Assembly (NCBI RefSeq): GCF_014269185.2
Contig: NZ_JABWRZ020000001.1
Span: 1,327,001 to 1,391,000 of the forward strand
Reading direction: 5' to 3'
Source: Pseudomonas oryzicola
Lineage (GTDB): Bacteria > Pseudomonadota > Gammaproteobacteria > Pseudomonadales > Pseudomonadaceae
DNA: 64,000 nt
The translations under genes were made by a program, and so were the position numbers. Of this stretch, positions 17,926 to 25,961 are shown piece by piece. Position 1 is the first letter of the stretch. Each line of letters opens with the position of its first letter. Under the pieces are notes generated by a model. It was given only the letters and a program-made list of their open reading frames with translations, did no database searches and had not been told where the DNA came from.

Positions 17926-19968
17926 TCAGAAGCGGGTACGCAGCCCGACTTCCACGCTACGCCCTGGTGCCGGCGCGATATCGCGCAGGATCGAGCTGGC
18001 ATAGCGCACGGTCTGGTCGGTCAGGTTTTCGCCGCGCACGAACGCCAGCCACTGGCTGTTGCCGATGTCGAAGCGATAACCAACGCTCGCCCCCAGCGTG
18101 GTGTAGCCATCGGTGCTGGTTTCGTCGGCCGGCTTACGCTGCTGCGCTGCCGCATGCTGCACATCGACCCGCGCCTGCCAGCGGTCCAGCTCCCAGACCA
18201 GGCCGCTGTTCAGGCGCAGCGGAGCGATGCGTGGCAGCGGCTCGCCACTGTCGAGGTTTTTCGCTCGCGTGTAGTCGCCAGACAATTCCAGGGCGAAGCT
18301 GCCGTAACGGTTTTCCAGCAGTTGCCAGCGGTCCTGGGCCTCGATGCCATAGAAGCGTGCGCGCACGCCCTGGTATTGGTATTCCGGGAAACCGTCGTGA
18401 TCGTGGTCGTGCTCATCCTCGTCATGGTCGTGGTCATGCCCGCCCTCGCGAAGGTTACCGGTGCCGATCAGGCCGATGTAGTTGCGGAAGTGGCTGTAGA
18501 ACACCCCGACGCTACCCTTGTGGGTACCATTGTCGAAGCGCAGTGCCAGGTCTGTGGCAATGGCTTTTTCCTTGTTCAGGCCGGCATCGCCGATTTCAAA
18601 GGCGCCAGTGGCCACGTGGGCGCCATTGGCGTACAGCTCGTAGAACGTCGGGGCACGCTCGGTGTAGCCAAGGCTGGCGGCGAGCGACCAGACCGGGTCG
18701 AGCTGGTACACCGCCCCTGAAGACAGGCTGAGCGCGTTGAAACTGCTGGCGCTGTCGGCTTCGGCGAAGTTTTCGTTGCCCTTCGCGTCCGGGTCTACGC
18801 CGGTATGTTCCAGGCGTGCACCCAGGCTCAGGTTCAGGCGCTCGGTGGCTTGCCACTGTTCGAGCATGAACAGTGCCAGGCTGTCGGTGTCGGTGTGCGG
18901 GACGAAGGCTTCCTCGCCCAGGGCGGAGAACTGGTTGCGGCTGACCTGTGCGCCGACCACGCCCTCCACGGGCCCGAGCGGCTGGTGGCGGGCTTCGATG
19001 CGCGCTTCATAGCCCTTGTTCCGGAAGGTGGTATGAACCTCGCCTTCTTCAATTTCGCGGTGCTCGTAATCGGTATAGCCGGCATTGACTTTGACCGAAG
19101 TAAACCGGCCATCCAGGTCACGCAGTTCGGAGGCGAAGGCGTAATGGTCCTGCTTCATGTCCAGGCGCACGCCAGGCTCGGCCACGGAGCCATAGTTGCT
19201 GTCGTAACGGCTGTACGACAGACCGGCGTAACCGTGCTCCCAATGGTAGGCCCCCCCCAGCGCACCGCCCTCCTGGCGGCCGTCGCTGTTTTCCAGGCGG
19301 TGTTTGCTGCCCGGCTCGTCGGCATCGCGGACCTTGGCACTGCGGGCGTAACCAGGGATTCGCAGGTCATTGAACTGGCGGCTGTTGGCATCCAGGTGCA
19401 GGGCGAAGGCACCGTTGCCAGCCTCCAGCTTGCCGGCGCTGCTGCGGGTGGTATCGGCGCCGCCGTAGCGCAGTTCACCGGCACCGTGGATGCCGTCGAC
19501 GGGAGCGTCCGGAATGCGATTGTCGAACGTGTTGACCACGCCACCGATCGCGTTACCCCCATAGAGCAGGGCGGCCGGACCGCGAACGATCTCGACCCGG
19601 TCGACGGTGACCGGGTCCAGCGGTACGGCGTGGTCGTAGGACAGCGACGAGGCATCCAGAGCGCCGACACCATTGCGCAGGAGGCGGATGCGATCGCCAT
19701 CCAGGCCACGGATGACCGGGCGGCTGGCGCCTGGGCCAAACCAGGTAGAGGCGACACCAGGCTGTTTGTTCAGGGTTTCGCCGAGGCTGCCGTGCTGCTG
19801 TTGCAGCAGGCTGTCGCCGTCAAGCACGGTACTGGGGGTTGCCAGTTGGCGGTTGCCCAGAGGATTGGCAGTGATGACCTGAGGCTCGAGTTCCACGGCC
19901 TGGCTGGGCGGGGCGGCCAGCCATAGAGCGACGGCGAGGGGCGAGAGGCGAAGCGGTGCGTACAGCAT
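17926..19968 (-). CDS. TonB-dependent receptor, probable zinc (ZnuD-like) receptor
   Basis: Outer-membrane active transporter powered by TonB. 680 residues: signal peptide, plug domain with RPVIRGLDGDRIRLLRNG and RVEIVRGPAALLYGG, then a beta-barrel ending in an aromatic residue (GLRTRF). An extracellular loop near residues 505-530 contains GGHDHDHDEDEHDHDHDG, a His/Asp metal-capture sequence like that of ZnuD. A Zur-type palindrome lies just upstream. The ATG at 19968 has AAGGA upstream and leaves the palindrome untranslated; an ATG at 19998 would abut it without a Shine-Dalgarno. Confidence 0.85.
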   Translation of the reverse strand: MLYAPLRLSPLAVALWLAAPPSQAVELEPQVITANPLGNRQLATPSTVLDGDSLLQQQHGSLGETLNKQPGVASTWFGPGASRPVIRGLDGDRIRLLRNGVGALDASSLSYDHAVPLDPVTVDRVEIVRGPAALLYGGNAIGGVVNTFDNRIPDAPVDGIHGAGELRYGGADTTRSSAGKLEAGNGAFALHLDANSRQFNDLRIPGYARSAKVRDADEPGSKHRLENSDGRQEGGALGGAYHWEHGYAGLSYSRYDSNYGSVAEPGVRLDMKQDHYAFASELRDLDGRFTSVKVNAGYTDYEHREIEEGEVHTTFRNKGYEARIEARHQPLGPVEGVVGAQVSRNQFSALGEEAFVPHTDTDSLALFMLEQWQATERLNLSLGARLEHTGVDPDAKGNENFAEADSASSFNALSLSSGAVYQLDPVWSLAASLGYTERAPTFYELYANGAHVATGAFEIGDAGLNKEKAIATDLALRFDNGTHKGSVGVFYSHFRNYIGLIGTGNLREGGHDHDHDEDEHDHDHDGFPEYQYQGVRARFYGIEAQDRWQLLENRYGSFALELSGDYTRAKNLDSGEPLPRIAPLRLNSGLVWELDRWQARVDVQHAAAQQRKPADETSTDGYTTLGASVGYRFDIGNSQWLAFVRGENLTDQTVRYASSILRDIAPAPGRSVEVGLRTRF

Positions 19969-19997
19969 GGGATGAGTCGTTCCTTGGCAGATATTCA

Positions 19998-20022
19998 TGT
20001 AATGTTACAACATAACATATCT
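19998..20022 (-). promoter_or_regulatory. Candidate Zur operator
   Basis: GTAATGTTACAACATAACAT (from 19999) is a near-perfect inverted repeat close to the Zur consensus core TGTTATAATATAACA. It lies 31-54 bp upstream of the proposed receptor start, where a repressor would block initiation in zinc-replete cells. Confidence 0.65.
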
Positions 20023-20132
20023 ATTTCAGCACAGAGCTTTCGCGCCAGGCCAGCGCTTGCTCTGTTGATACGGCTGATCCCACCCACCGCTACACTCGTG
20101 TAAGGTGCGCATCTTTCCTATGGAGCACTGGC

Positions 20133-20354
20133 ATGAGCACGGCCCAACACAACGCGCTGCACGGCAAGACCCTTGAGCAGATCCTCACTGAACTGGTGGC
20201 GCATTACCAATGGCAGGGCCTGGCCGAGCGCGTCGATGTGCGTTGTTTCAAGAGCAACCCGAGCATCAAGTCGAGCCTGACCTTCCTGCGCAAGACACCG
20301 TGGGCGCGGGAAAAGGTGGAGCAGCTGTACGTGAAACTGCAGCGCAACGCCTGA
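20133..20354 (+). CDS. VF530-family (DUF2132) small DNA-binding-like protein
   Basis: 73 residues with the conserved core [19 protein letters not shown] and [23 protein letters not shown] typical of the VF530/DUF2132 family. Structural work on a Vibrio member suggested a DNA-binding helical fold; the cellular role is unknown. One base separates its stop from the next gene, so the two are probably co-expressed. Confidence 0.85.
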   Translation: MSTAQHNALHGKTLEQILTELVAHYQWQGLAERVDVRCFKSNPSIKSSLTFLRKTPWAREKVEQLYVKLQRNA

Positions 20355-20355
20355 C

Positions 20356-20991
20356 ATGCCCCGTCGTCCCTGGTTGACCGGCATGGCCGTGCTGGGCTGG
20401 TTCGGCCTGACCGTGCAGGTGTACCTGGTACTGCTGGCGCGTTGGCAGGAACAGGCCAGCCTGATTGGCGGCCTGATCAACGTATTCGGTTATTTCACCG
20501 TTTTGACCAATACCTTGGTGGCGACGGTGTTGAGTTATGCAGCGTTTGGTCGGGAAGGGGCTGGCAAGCGCTTCTTTCTATCGCCGTCGGTGAGTTCGGC
20601 GGTGGCCACCAGTATCGTGCTGGTGGCGCTGGCCTACAGCGTGTTGCTGCGCCATCTGTGGCAACCGCAGGGTTGGCAGTGGCTGGCGGACGAGTTGCTG
20701 CACGATGTGATGCCCGCGTTGTTCGCTGTGTACTGGTGGATCGAAACCCCGAAGGGCACGCTGCGCTTATGGCACTTGGCGGTGTGGGCCTTTTACCCGG
20801 TGGTGTATTTCATCTATGCGCTGTGGCGGGGAAGCGAAATTGGTGTGTATGCCTACCCATTCATCGATGTGGCCAGCCTGGGATATGAGCAGGTGTTGTG
20901 CAATGCCCTGGGGATGCTGGCGGGTTTCTGGGGTATCGGGCTCGTATTGCTGGGACTGGACAGGTGGCGTGGGGTGCACAAGTTCGCATAG
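20356..20991 (+). CDS. Pr6Pr-family integral membrane protein
   Basis: 211 residues with about six membrane helices (near 8-28, 40-62, 77-98, 112-128, 143-160, 182-203). It matches what I recall of the Pr6Pr (FAR-17a/AIG1-like) group: a GYFTVLTNTLVA motif in helix 2 and H..YPVVYFIYALWRG late in the protein. No enzymatic role is established for bacterial members; eukaryotic relatives are lipid hydrolases. Confidence 0.75.
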   Translation: MPRRPWLTGMAVLGWFGLTVQVYLVLLARWQEQASLIGGLINVFGYFTVLTNTLVATVLSYAAFGREGAGKRFFLSPSVSSAVATSIVLVALAYSVLLRHLWQPQGWQWLADELLHDVMPALFAVYWWIETPKGTLRLWHLAVWAFYPVVYFIYALWRGSEIGVYAYPFIDVASLGYEQVLCNALGMLAGFWGIGLVLLGLDRWRGVHKFA

Positions 20992-21032
20992 CCGGTATCG
21001 GCCCCGCGAAAGGGCCAGTGCCGCCACAAACA

Positions 21033-21794
21033 TCAATCGTCGTCCGCTGTCCCTTCGGCACGCCAGTAGGCCGCAGCCTTCAGTGCATTTTCAGGCACCC
21101 CCTTTTCCAGCAACAGCGCCTTGGCCTGGCGGGTCAGGGCTTTTTCCAGTGCCACCCAGCCGTACAAGCGGCCTTGCGGCAAGCCAAGGTTCTTCACCAG
21201 GGTCAGCAAGTCTTCCTGGTGCCGACGTACCCAGATCACTTCCACCTGTGCCTTGCTCGGCAGCGGCTGGCGTTCCTGCTCGTCCTCGATCTGGATGACC
21301 ACCAGCACCTGGCGGCCTTCGGGTAATTCCTCCAACCGGCGGCCAATGGCCGGGATGGCGGTTTCGTCCCCGATCAGCAAGTAGCTGTCGAAGATATCCG
21401 GTACTACCATCGACGACCGCGGCCCGGCGATGTCCAGGGTTTGCCCTGGTGTGGCCTGTGCCGCCCAGGTGGAGGCAGGGCCGTCGCCGTGCAATACGAA
21501 ATCGATGTCCAGTTCGTTGGCTACCAGATCGACGCGCCGTGGCGTGTACTCGCGCATGGTTGGCCGTGCGCCACCGTCTTTGCCCAGATTACGGGCCTCG
21601 AGGGTCTGTTGCTGCTCGGGCGTTTCAGCGAATAGCAGCTTGATATGGTCATCGCTGCCCACACTGGTAAAACCTTGCAGCTCGGCCCCGCCCAGGGTGA
21701 TGCGGCGCATGCGCGGGGTCAGCTCGGTAACCCGTACTACCTGCAGGCGGCGTTGGCGGATCTCATGGTTGACGCGGTGAATGGTGTCATTCAT
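21033..21794 (-). CDS. Siderophore-interacting protein (ferric-siderophore reductase, ViuB/SIP family)
   Basis: FAD-dependent cytoplasmic reductase expected to release iron from ferric siderophores. 253 residues: N-terminal FAD-binding barrel with the REYTPRR flavin motif near residue 83, then the SIP C-terminal NAD(P)H domain (YLLIGDETAIPAIGRRLEEL, the conserved GDETA.P signature). The start overlaps the upstream padR-like gene by 8 bp, so the two form an operon. Confidence 0.93.
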   Translation of the reverse strand: MNDTIHRVNHEIRQRRLQVVRVTELTPRMRRITLGGAELQGFTSVGSDDHIKLLFAETPEQQQTLEARNLGKDGGARPTMREYTPRRVDLVANELDIDFVLHGDGPASTWAAQATPGQTLDIAGPRSSMVVPDIFDSYLLIGDETAIPAIGRRLEELPEGRQVLVVIQIEDEQERQPLPSKAQVEVIWVRRHQEDLLTLVKNLGLPQGRLYGWVALEKALTRQAKALLLEKGVPENALKAAAYWRAEGTADDD

Positions 21795-22332
21795 GGGGTG
21801 TCTCCCTGACAGGCTCGGTCGGCACGGAGGCGATGTCCTTGGCGGCATGATTGAGCAGGTCGCGGACCCGCTCGATTTCTTCAGGCGTCCAGCGGCCACT
21901 GTGCATGTGCAGTGCATGGCGCAGATTGCCCACCGCTTCATGGATTTCTGGCGGGCGGTCGTGGCCGCGCAGAGCTCGTTTGCTGACCTCGATGCGCATG
22001 CGCACGCCGTCCAGGGCGACGGCCTGTTCGGCCAGGGCGGTGCGGCCGGCATCGGTGATGACATAAAGGCGTTTGCTGCCCTGCGCCTGGCCGCTGATCA
22101 GTTCGGCCTCTTCGAGGAAATTCAGCGTGGGGTAGATAACACCTGGGCTTGGGCTGTAGCTGCCATCGAACAGGTTTTCGATCTGGCGGATCAGGTCGTA
22201 GCCATGGCCGGGCTGCTCGGCAAGCAAAGCCAGCATCAACAGTTTGAGGTCGCCTGGGGCGAAAACGCGTGGGCCGCGTTCGCCACGGCCGGCGCGCCGC
22301 TCGAAGGGGTCATGAGGGGAATGTTCGCGCAT
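21787..22332 (-). CDS. PadR-family transcriptional regulator
   Basis: 181 residues with the PadR winged-helix domain at about 27-105: LKLLMLALLAEQPGHGYDLI and SPGVIYPTLNFLEEAELI, and a helical C-terminal dimer domain. It is the first gene of a pair with the siderophore-interacting reductase, a pairing that suggests iron-linked control of ferric reduction. The 88-bp upstream gap contains repeated GATAT palindromes and a Fur-like palindrome. Confidence 0.9.
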   Translation of the reverse strand: MREHSPHDPFERRAGRGERGPRVFAPGDLKLLMLALLAEQPGHGYDLIRQIENLFDGSYSPSPGVIYPTLNFLEEAELISGQAQGSKRLYVITDAGRTALAEQAVALDGVRMRIEVSKRALRGHDRPPEIHEAVGNLRHALHMHSGRWTPEEIERVRDLLNHAAKDIASVPTEPVRETPHE

Positions 22333-22353
22333 GGGGCAAGGCTCCGTCGTTTT

Positions 22354-22387
22354 CGATATATCGTAAGATATTACTCAAGATATATCT
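22354..22387. promoter_or_regulatory. Triple GATAT palindromes, candidate PadR autoregulatory operator
   Basis: CGATATATCG (22354-22363), TAAGATATTA (22364-22373) and AGATATATCT (22378-22387) are three palindromic boxes ahead of the padR-like gene. The outer two are centred 24 bp apart. PadR regulators bind such AT-rich dyads at their own promoters. Confidence 0.55.
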
Positions 22388-22408
22388 AAAGACAAACCCG
22401 TAATTGCG

Positions 22409-22421
22409 GATGATTATCATC
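22409..22421. promoter_or_regulatory. Fur-like palindrome upstream of padR-SIP
   Basis: GATGATTATCATC is a 13-bp perfect palindrome that matches the centre of a Fur box (runs of GATAAT-like hexamers). It overlaps the end of the upstream penicillin-binding protein gene by one base. It would make the reductase operon iron-repressed. Match is partial. Confidence 0.4.
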
Positions 22422-25400
22422 TAATTTTTAGATGCGTCCTCAGCCGGTTTGCCGGCCTGCGCCGCCATCTGTGGCGGTTTGCACTCATTCGGATTGCCCG
22501 GCTGCAAGTAAGGCATGAGGATAGGAGCCATGCCCTTGAGCACCTGCACTGGCAGCGCCGAGGTGAACGTGAAGGCTTCCGCCGAGCGCCCTGGCACGAA
22601 CGCGGTCAAGGTGCCGAAGTGGTTGTCGCCCAGGTAGAACACGAAGGTGGCGGTACGGTTCAGCGAGCGTGAGCCGATCAGTCGGCCACCGGCGCCGAAG
22701 CTTTCGATGCGGTTGTCGCCGGTACCGGTCTTGCCGCCCATGACCAGCGGCGTACCGTCCTGCAGCTTGAAGCTGCCGGAAATACGCCGCGCGGTGCCCG
22801 CATCCACCACTTGCGACATGGCGCCTTTGAGTGCCCGTGCCACCTCGACCGGCAGAATCCGCACGCCGCGGTCCGGGTCGCTGACCAGCTTGGTCTCGTA
22901 CGGCGTGTTGGCCGCGAAATGCAGGGTGTCGATGCGCAAGGTCGGCAGGCGCACGCCGTCGTTCTGAATGATGCCGACCAGTTCGGAGAGGGCGGCGGGG
23001 CGGTCGCCCGAGCTACCGATGGCAGTGGCCAGCGAGGGCACCAGGTGGTCGAATGGATAGCCCACACGCTTCCAGCGCTGGTGGATATCGAGGAACGCTT
23101 CGATCTCGACCATGGTACGAATGCGGCTGTCGCGAGCGCCCTGGTGGCGGCTCTTGAACAACCAGCCGTATACCTCCTGGCGTTCGAAGCGGCTGGCGTT
23201 GATCATTTCGCTCAACGTCGAGCCGGGGTTCTTCAGCAAGTAACCGAGCAGCCACAGGTCCAGGGGGTGGACCTTGGCGATATAACCCTGGTCCGGCAGG
23301 TCATACTTGCCAGGCCCGTAGGCGTCGTACATCTCCGACAGCCGGCCGTCGGTCAGTTTGCCCAGGGCAACCTTGTCACCTTTGAGGTGGGCGCGGACGA
23401 AGGCGTTGAAGGTTTCCTGCCCGGCTTCGGGGAACAGGTAGCGGTGCACCGCCGCCAGCCGTTGTGGGGTCACGCGCATGCTGTCGAGGAAGGTGTCCAG
23501 GCGCTGTTGCGAGGTTTTACGCTGGTATTTCTTCCAGAAGCGCATCAGGTAGTTGGTGCCTTCCTTGTCGGCGAAACGGGCCAGGTATTCCTGGCGGCGG
23601 GGGTCGCTGTCATCCTTGAGCAACGGCACGCGGTTGTACGGTTGCTGGTAGGTCACGTAGCGCACCAGGTCGCGCATCAGGCGGATGAACGGCAGGTTGA
23701 TCGACTCACGCAAGGCGTCCTTGAGGGTTGGGTTGCGGTTGTTGTCCTCCTTGCGGAAGTTGTTGAACACGTGCATGCCGCCGCCGGTGAAGAAGGCTTC
23801 GCCGGTGTTGGCCGAATACTTGCGCTCCAGCGCGGCATCGAGCATGGCGTCAAGGCTCTGGTTCTTGCTGTTTTGTGCGAGCCATTCCAGCGACCACTGG
23901 GTGATGCGGTCGAGCTCTGCGACTTCGACTTTCTTCAACTCGGCGGCAGTCTTGCCGGCATATTTGTCGTGCAGCTCGGCGATGATTTCCAGATAGGTCG
24001 TAAGCACCCGCAGTTTGGCGGTGGAGCCCAGCTCCAGCTTGCTGCCTTCGTTGATATCGAAGGGCTGGTCGGTGCTGTCGGTTTGCACCCGCACCCGCGA
24101 GCCGTCAGCAGTACGCTCGAACAAGGTAAAGCTGTAGCTCACCTGGTCGGTGGTCTTGGGTGTCAGCAGGCGCTCACCGATCAGGCCCATCTGCGCGGCG
24201 AAGGCGGGGTCGGCAAGATTTTTCAGGTACTGGCTGACCTGCACCTGCAGGTCGGCCTGCAGGGTGCTGGTGGCTGACAGGTCGAGGCGGTCGAGGTCGT
24301 ACAGCGGGCGGTTGAGCATGGCTGCCAGGCGGTTGCGCGCCAGGCTGATGCCCTTGTTGGTGACGATCGGCACGATGGTCGGTTGCGCCACCCAGTCGCG
24401 GTATACCGCCTTGCTGGCCAGTGCGGCGTTGGCCAGCGGCTGGTCGATGACCTGGTTGGCGGCCAGCACGCGAATGTGCGCATCGGTCAGTTCCGCAAGT
24501 TCGACCCGCCCCTTGGACAGGTAGTGCGAGGGGCGACGCTGGGCAATCATCAGTGACAGCACCTGGCGCAGGGCCAGGCCGCGCGTGGCCATGCTTTCGG
24601 GGTCGCTGGCGCTGGAGGTCAGGGCCTGGTTGACCTGGTCGAAATCGGCGCCGTACCACACCCGCAGGCCTTCGGCCATGCCGTGCACCTCGCCATGCCC
24701 AGGCACGGCCGACAGCGGCACACTGTTGAGGTAGTCACGCACGATACGCTGGCGTGCCTCGGTGGTGTCCGGGCCGCCCTGGTAGGCGCGCACGCTGGCA
24801 GAAACCATCTGGCGGATCTTTTCGGCGCCCGACACCGTCAGGCCGTCCGGTGAGTGCCGGTACTTTTCCAGCTGCGTGGCCAGGGTGCTGCCACCCGCGG
24901 ACTGGCCTGGCAGGGCCAGGTACTTGGCCACCTGGCTGTAGGCCGCTTTGGCGAAGCGCGGCCAGTCCACGGCCGGGTTGTTGCGTGGGTCCTTGGTGTC
25001 CAGCAGGTCGCGGTTCTCGATGAACAGCAGGCTGTTGACCATCACTGGCGGGATCGACGTGAAGTCCGGGTACAGGTGTTGCGGGTACTTGTACTGGTAC
25101 AGCATGTCGCCGCGGCAGTCGGTGATCGACAGCCCGGCCTGGATCTTTTCGATGTAGGGGGCGAACAGTCCATGCTCGACATAGTTCATCAATGCCGGCG
25201 AAAACCGCACCTGCTCGCTTATCAGGTAGTCGCGCTTGAGCAGACGCGGCAGGAATTCGCCCAGGGCGCTGTAGCCCAGGCGTTTGTCGAACGGGCCCTC
25301 ACCGGGGTAGGCGATGGCATCGCTTGGGCCTGGCTGCAGCGAGTAGGTGAGGGTGGTGGCCAGCTTGCTGAATTCCCGCGATTGCAGGTTGGAGGTGCGG

Positions 25401-25570
25401 AACTCGTCATACGCAGCGAAACCGATGGCCACCAACGCCACCAGCAGGATGAGGATGATCAGTCGCCACCATAGCCGCCGTTGGCGGGGTGACTTGGGGT
25501 GTGGCGTCTCGGCCGGAGGTAGGTCGGGTGCTTCCGTTCTGGTTGGTTCCGATTGCCACAGTGCGCCCAT
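22421..25570 (-). CDS. Bifunctional penicillin-binding protein, divergent class A type
   Basis: Inner-membrane peptidoglycan synthase. 1049 residues: cytoplasmic Pro/basic tail 1-32, membrane anchor 34-54, a GT51 transglycosylase domain (E185 in FIENRDLLD; GGSTLATQLEKYRHSP at 227), and a penicillin-binding transpeptidase with S516 in STAK, SIN, and KTGTG. The glycosyltransferase motifs differ from the standard EDxxFxxHxG and GGSTITQQLxKN, and the protein is longer than PBP1a/1b, so it belongs to a separate subgroup. The ATG at 25570 is chosen because the membrane anchor follows directly; no strong Shine-Dalgarno is present. Confidence 0.85.
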   Translation of the reverse strand: MGALWQSEPTRTEAPDLPPAETPHPKSPRQRRLWWRLIILILLVALVAIGFAAYDEFRTSNLQSREFSKLATTLTYSLQPGPSDAIAYPGEGPFDKRLGYSALGEFLPRLLKRDYLISEQVRFSPALMNYVEHGLFAPYIEKIQAGLSITDCRGDMLYQYKYPQHLYPDFTSIPPVMVNSLLFIENRDLLDTKDPRNNPAVDWPRFAKAAYSQVAKYLALPGQSAGGSTLATQLEKYRHSPDGLTVSGAEKIRQMVSASVRAYQGGPDTTEARQRIVRDYLNSVPLSAVPGHGEVHGMAEGLRVWYGADFDQVNQALTSSASDPESMATRGLALRQVLSLMIAQRRPSHYLSKGRVELAELTDAHIRVLAANQVIDQPLANAALASKAVYRDWVAQPTIVPIVTNKGISLARNRLAAMLNRPLYDLDRLDLSATSTLQADLQVQVSQYLKNLADPAFAAQMGLIGERLLTPKTTDQVSYSFTLFERTADGSRVRVQTDSTDQPFDINEGSKLELGSTAKLRVLTTYLEIIAELHDKYAGKTAAELKKVEVAELDRITQWSLEWLAQNSKNQSLDAMLDAALERKYSANTGEAFFTGGGMHVFNNFRKEDNNRNPTLKDALRESINLPFIRLMRDLVRYVTYQQPYNRVPLLKDDSDPRRQEYLARFADKEGTNYLMRFWKKYQRKTSQQRLDTFLDSMRVTPQRLAAVHRYLFPEAGQETFNAFVRAHLKGDKVALGKLTDGRLSEMYDAYGPGKYDLPDQGYIAKVHPLDLWLLGYLLKNPGSTLSEMINASRFERQEVYGWLFKSRHQGARDSRIRTMVEIEAFLDIHQRWKRVGYPFDHLVPSLATAIGSSGDRPAALSELVGIIQNDGVRLPTLRIDTLHFAANTPYETKLVSDPDRGVRILPVEVARALKGAMSQVVDAGTARRISGSFKLQDGTPLVMGGKTGTGDNRIESFGAGGRLIGSRSLNRTATFVFYLGDNHFGTLTAFVPGRSAEAFTFTSALPVQVLKGMAPILMPYLQPGNPNECKPPQMAAQAGKPAEDASKN

Positions 25571-25961
25571 AGTCTTGTATCCGGCCAGGTAATTTCGTCT
25601 TGCTTGTCTGAAGCTTAGACGTTGAGTGGGGCAGGTGAAAAATTTGTAAGAAGCGGAGAAAAGTGCCATGGGGCTATGCGGCTTTGGTGTGGGTTTCTTC
25701 GTCGAGCGATGTTGCTATGGTGCCGGGGCGGTTTGCAGAGCCACTGTGTGCCCCCGGAAAACTCGCTGATTATTCCGCTATATACAGCGACAATCCCTAC
25801 AACGGTCTTCCTATACTGCTTGCCCCTTCGCCCAGCCGGACGCTCTATTCCGGCACCCGGACCGGCCCACAAGGTCAGTTCGGCAAGCCAACGCCACGTC
25901 TATCGGCCTGGCCGGTGCTGCACGAAGGTCAAATCCAATAACAAAACGAGGTTGTATTGCT
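25571..25961. other. 391-bp divergent spacer without a gene
   Basis: Lies between the penicillin-binding protein gene and the permease gene, which point away from each other, so it must hold both promoters. Short frames here lack ribosome sites and family-like sequence. I see no strong palindrome or REP element; the permease start is preceded only by a weak GAGGTTG. Confidence 0.6.

Noticed and set aside
18380..18450. Repetitive His/Asp codons as a CRISPR or tandem repeat
   Set aside because: The repeats are in frame inside the TonB receptor and encode its metal-rich loop.
19969..19998. ATG at 19998 for the TonB receptor
   Set aside because: It touches the Zur-like operator and has no Shine-Dalgarno; the ATG at 19968 has AAGGA upstream and gives a normal signal peptide.
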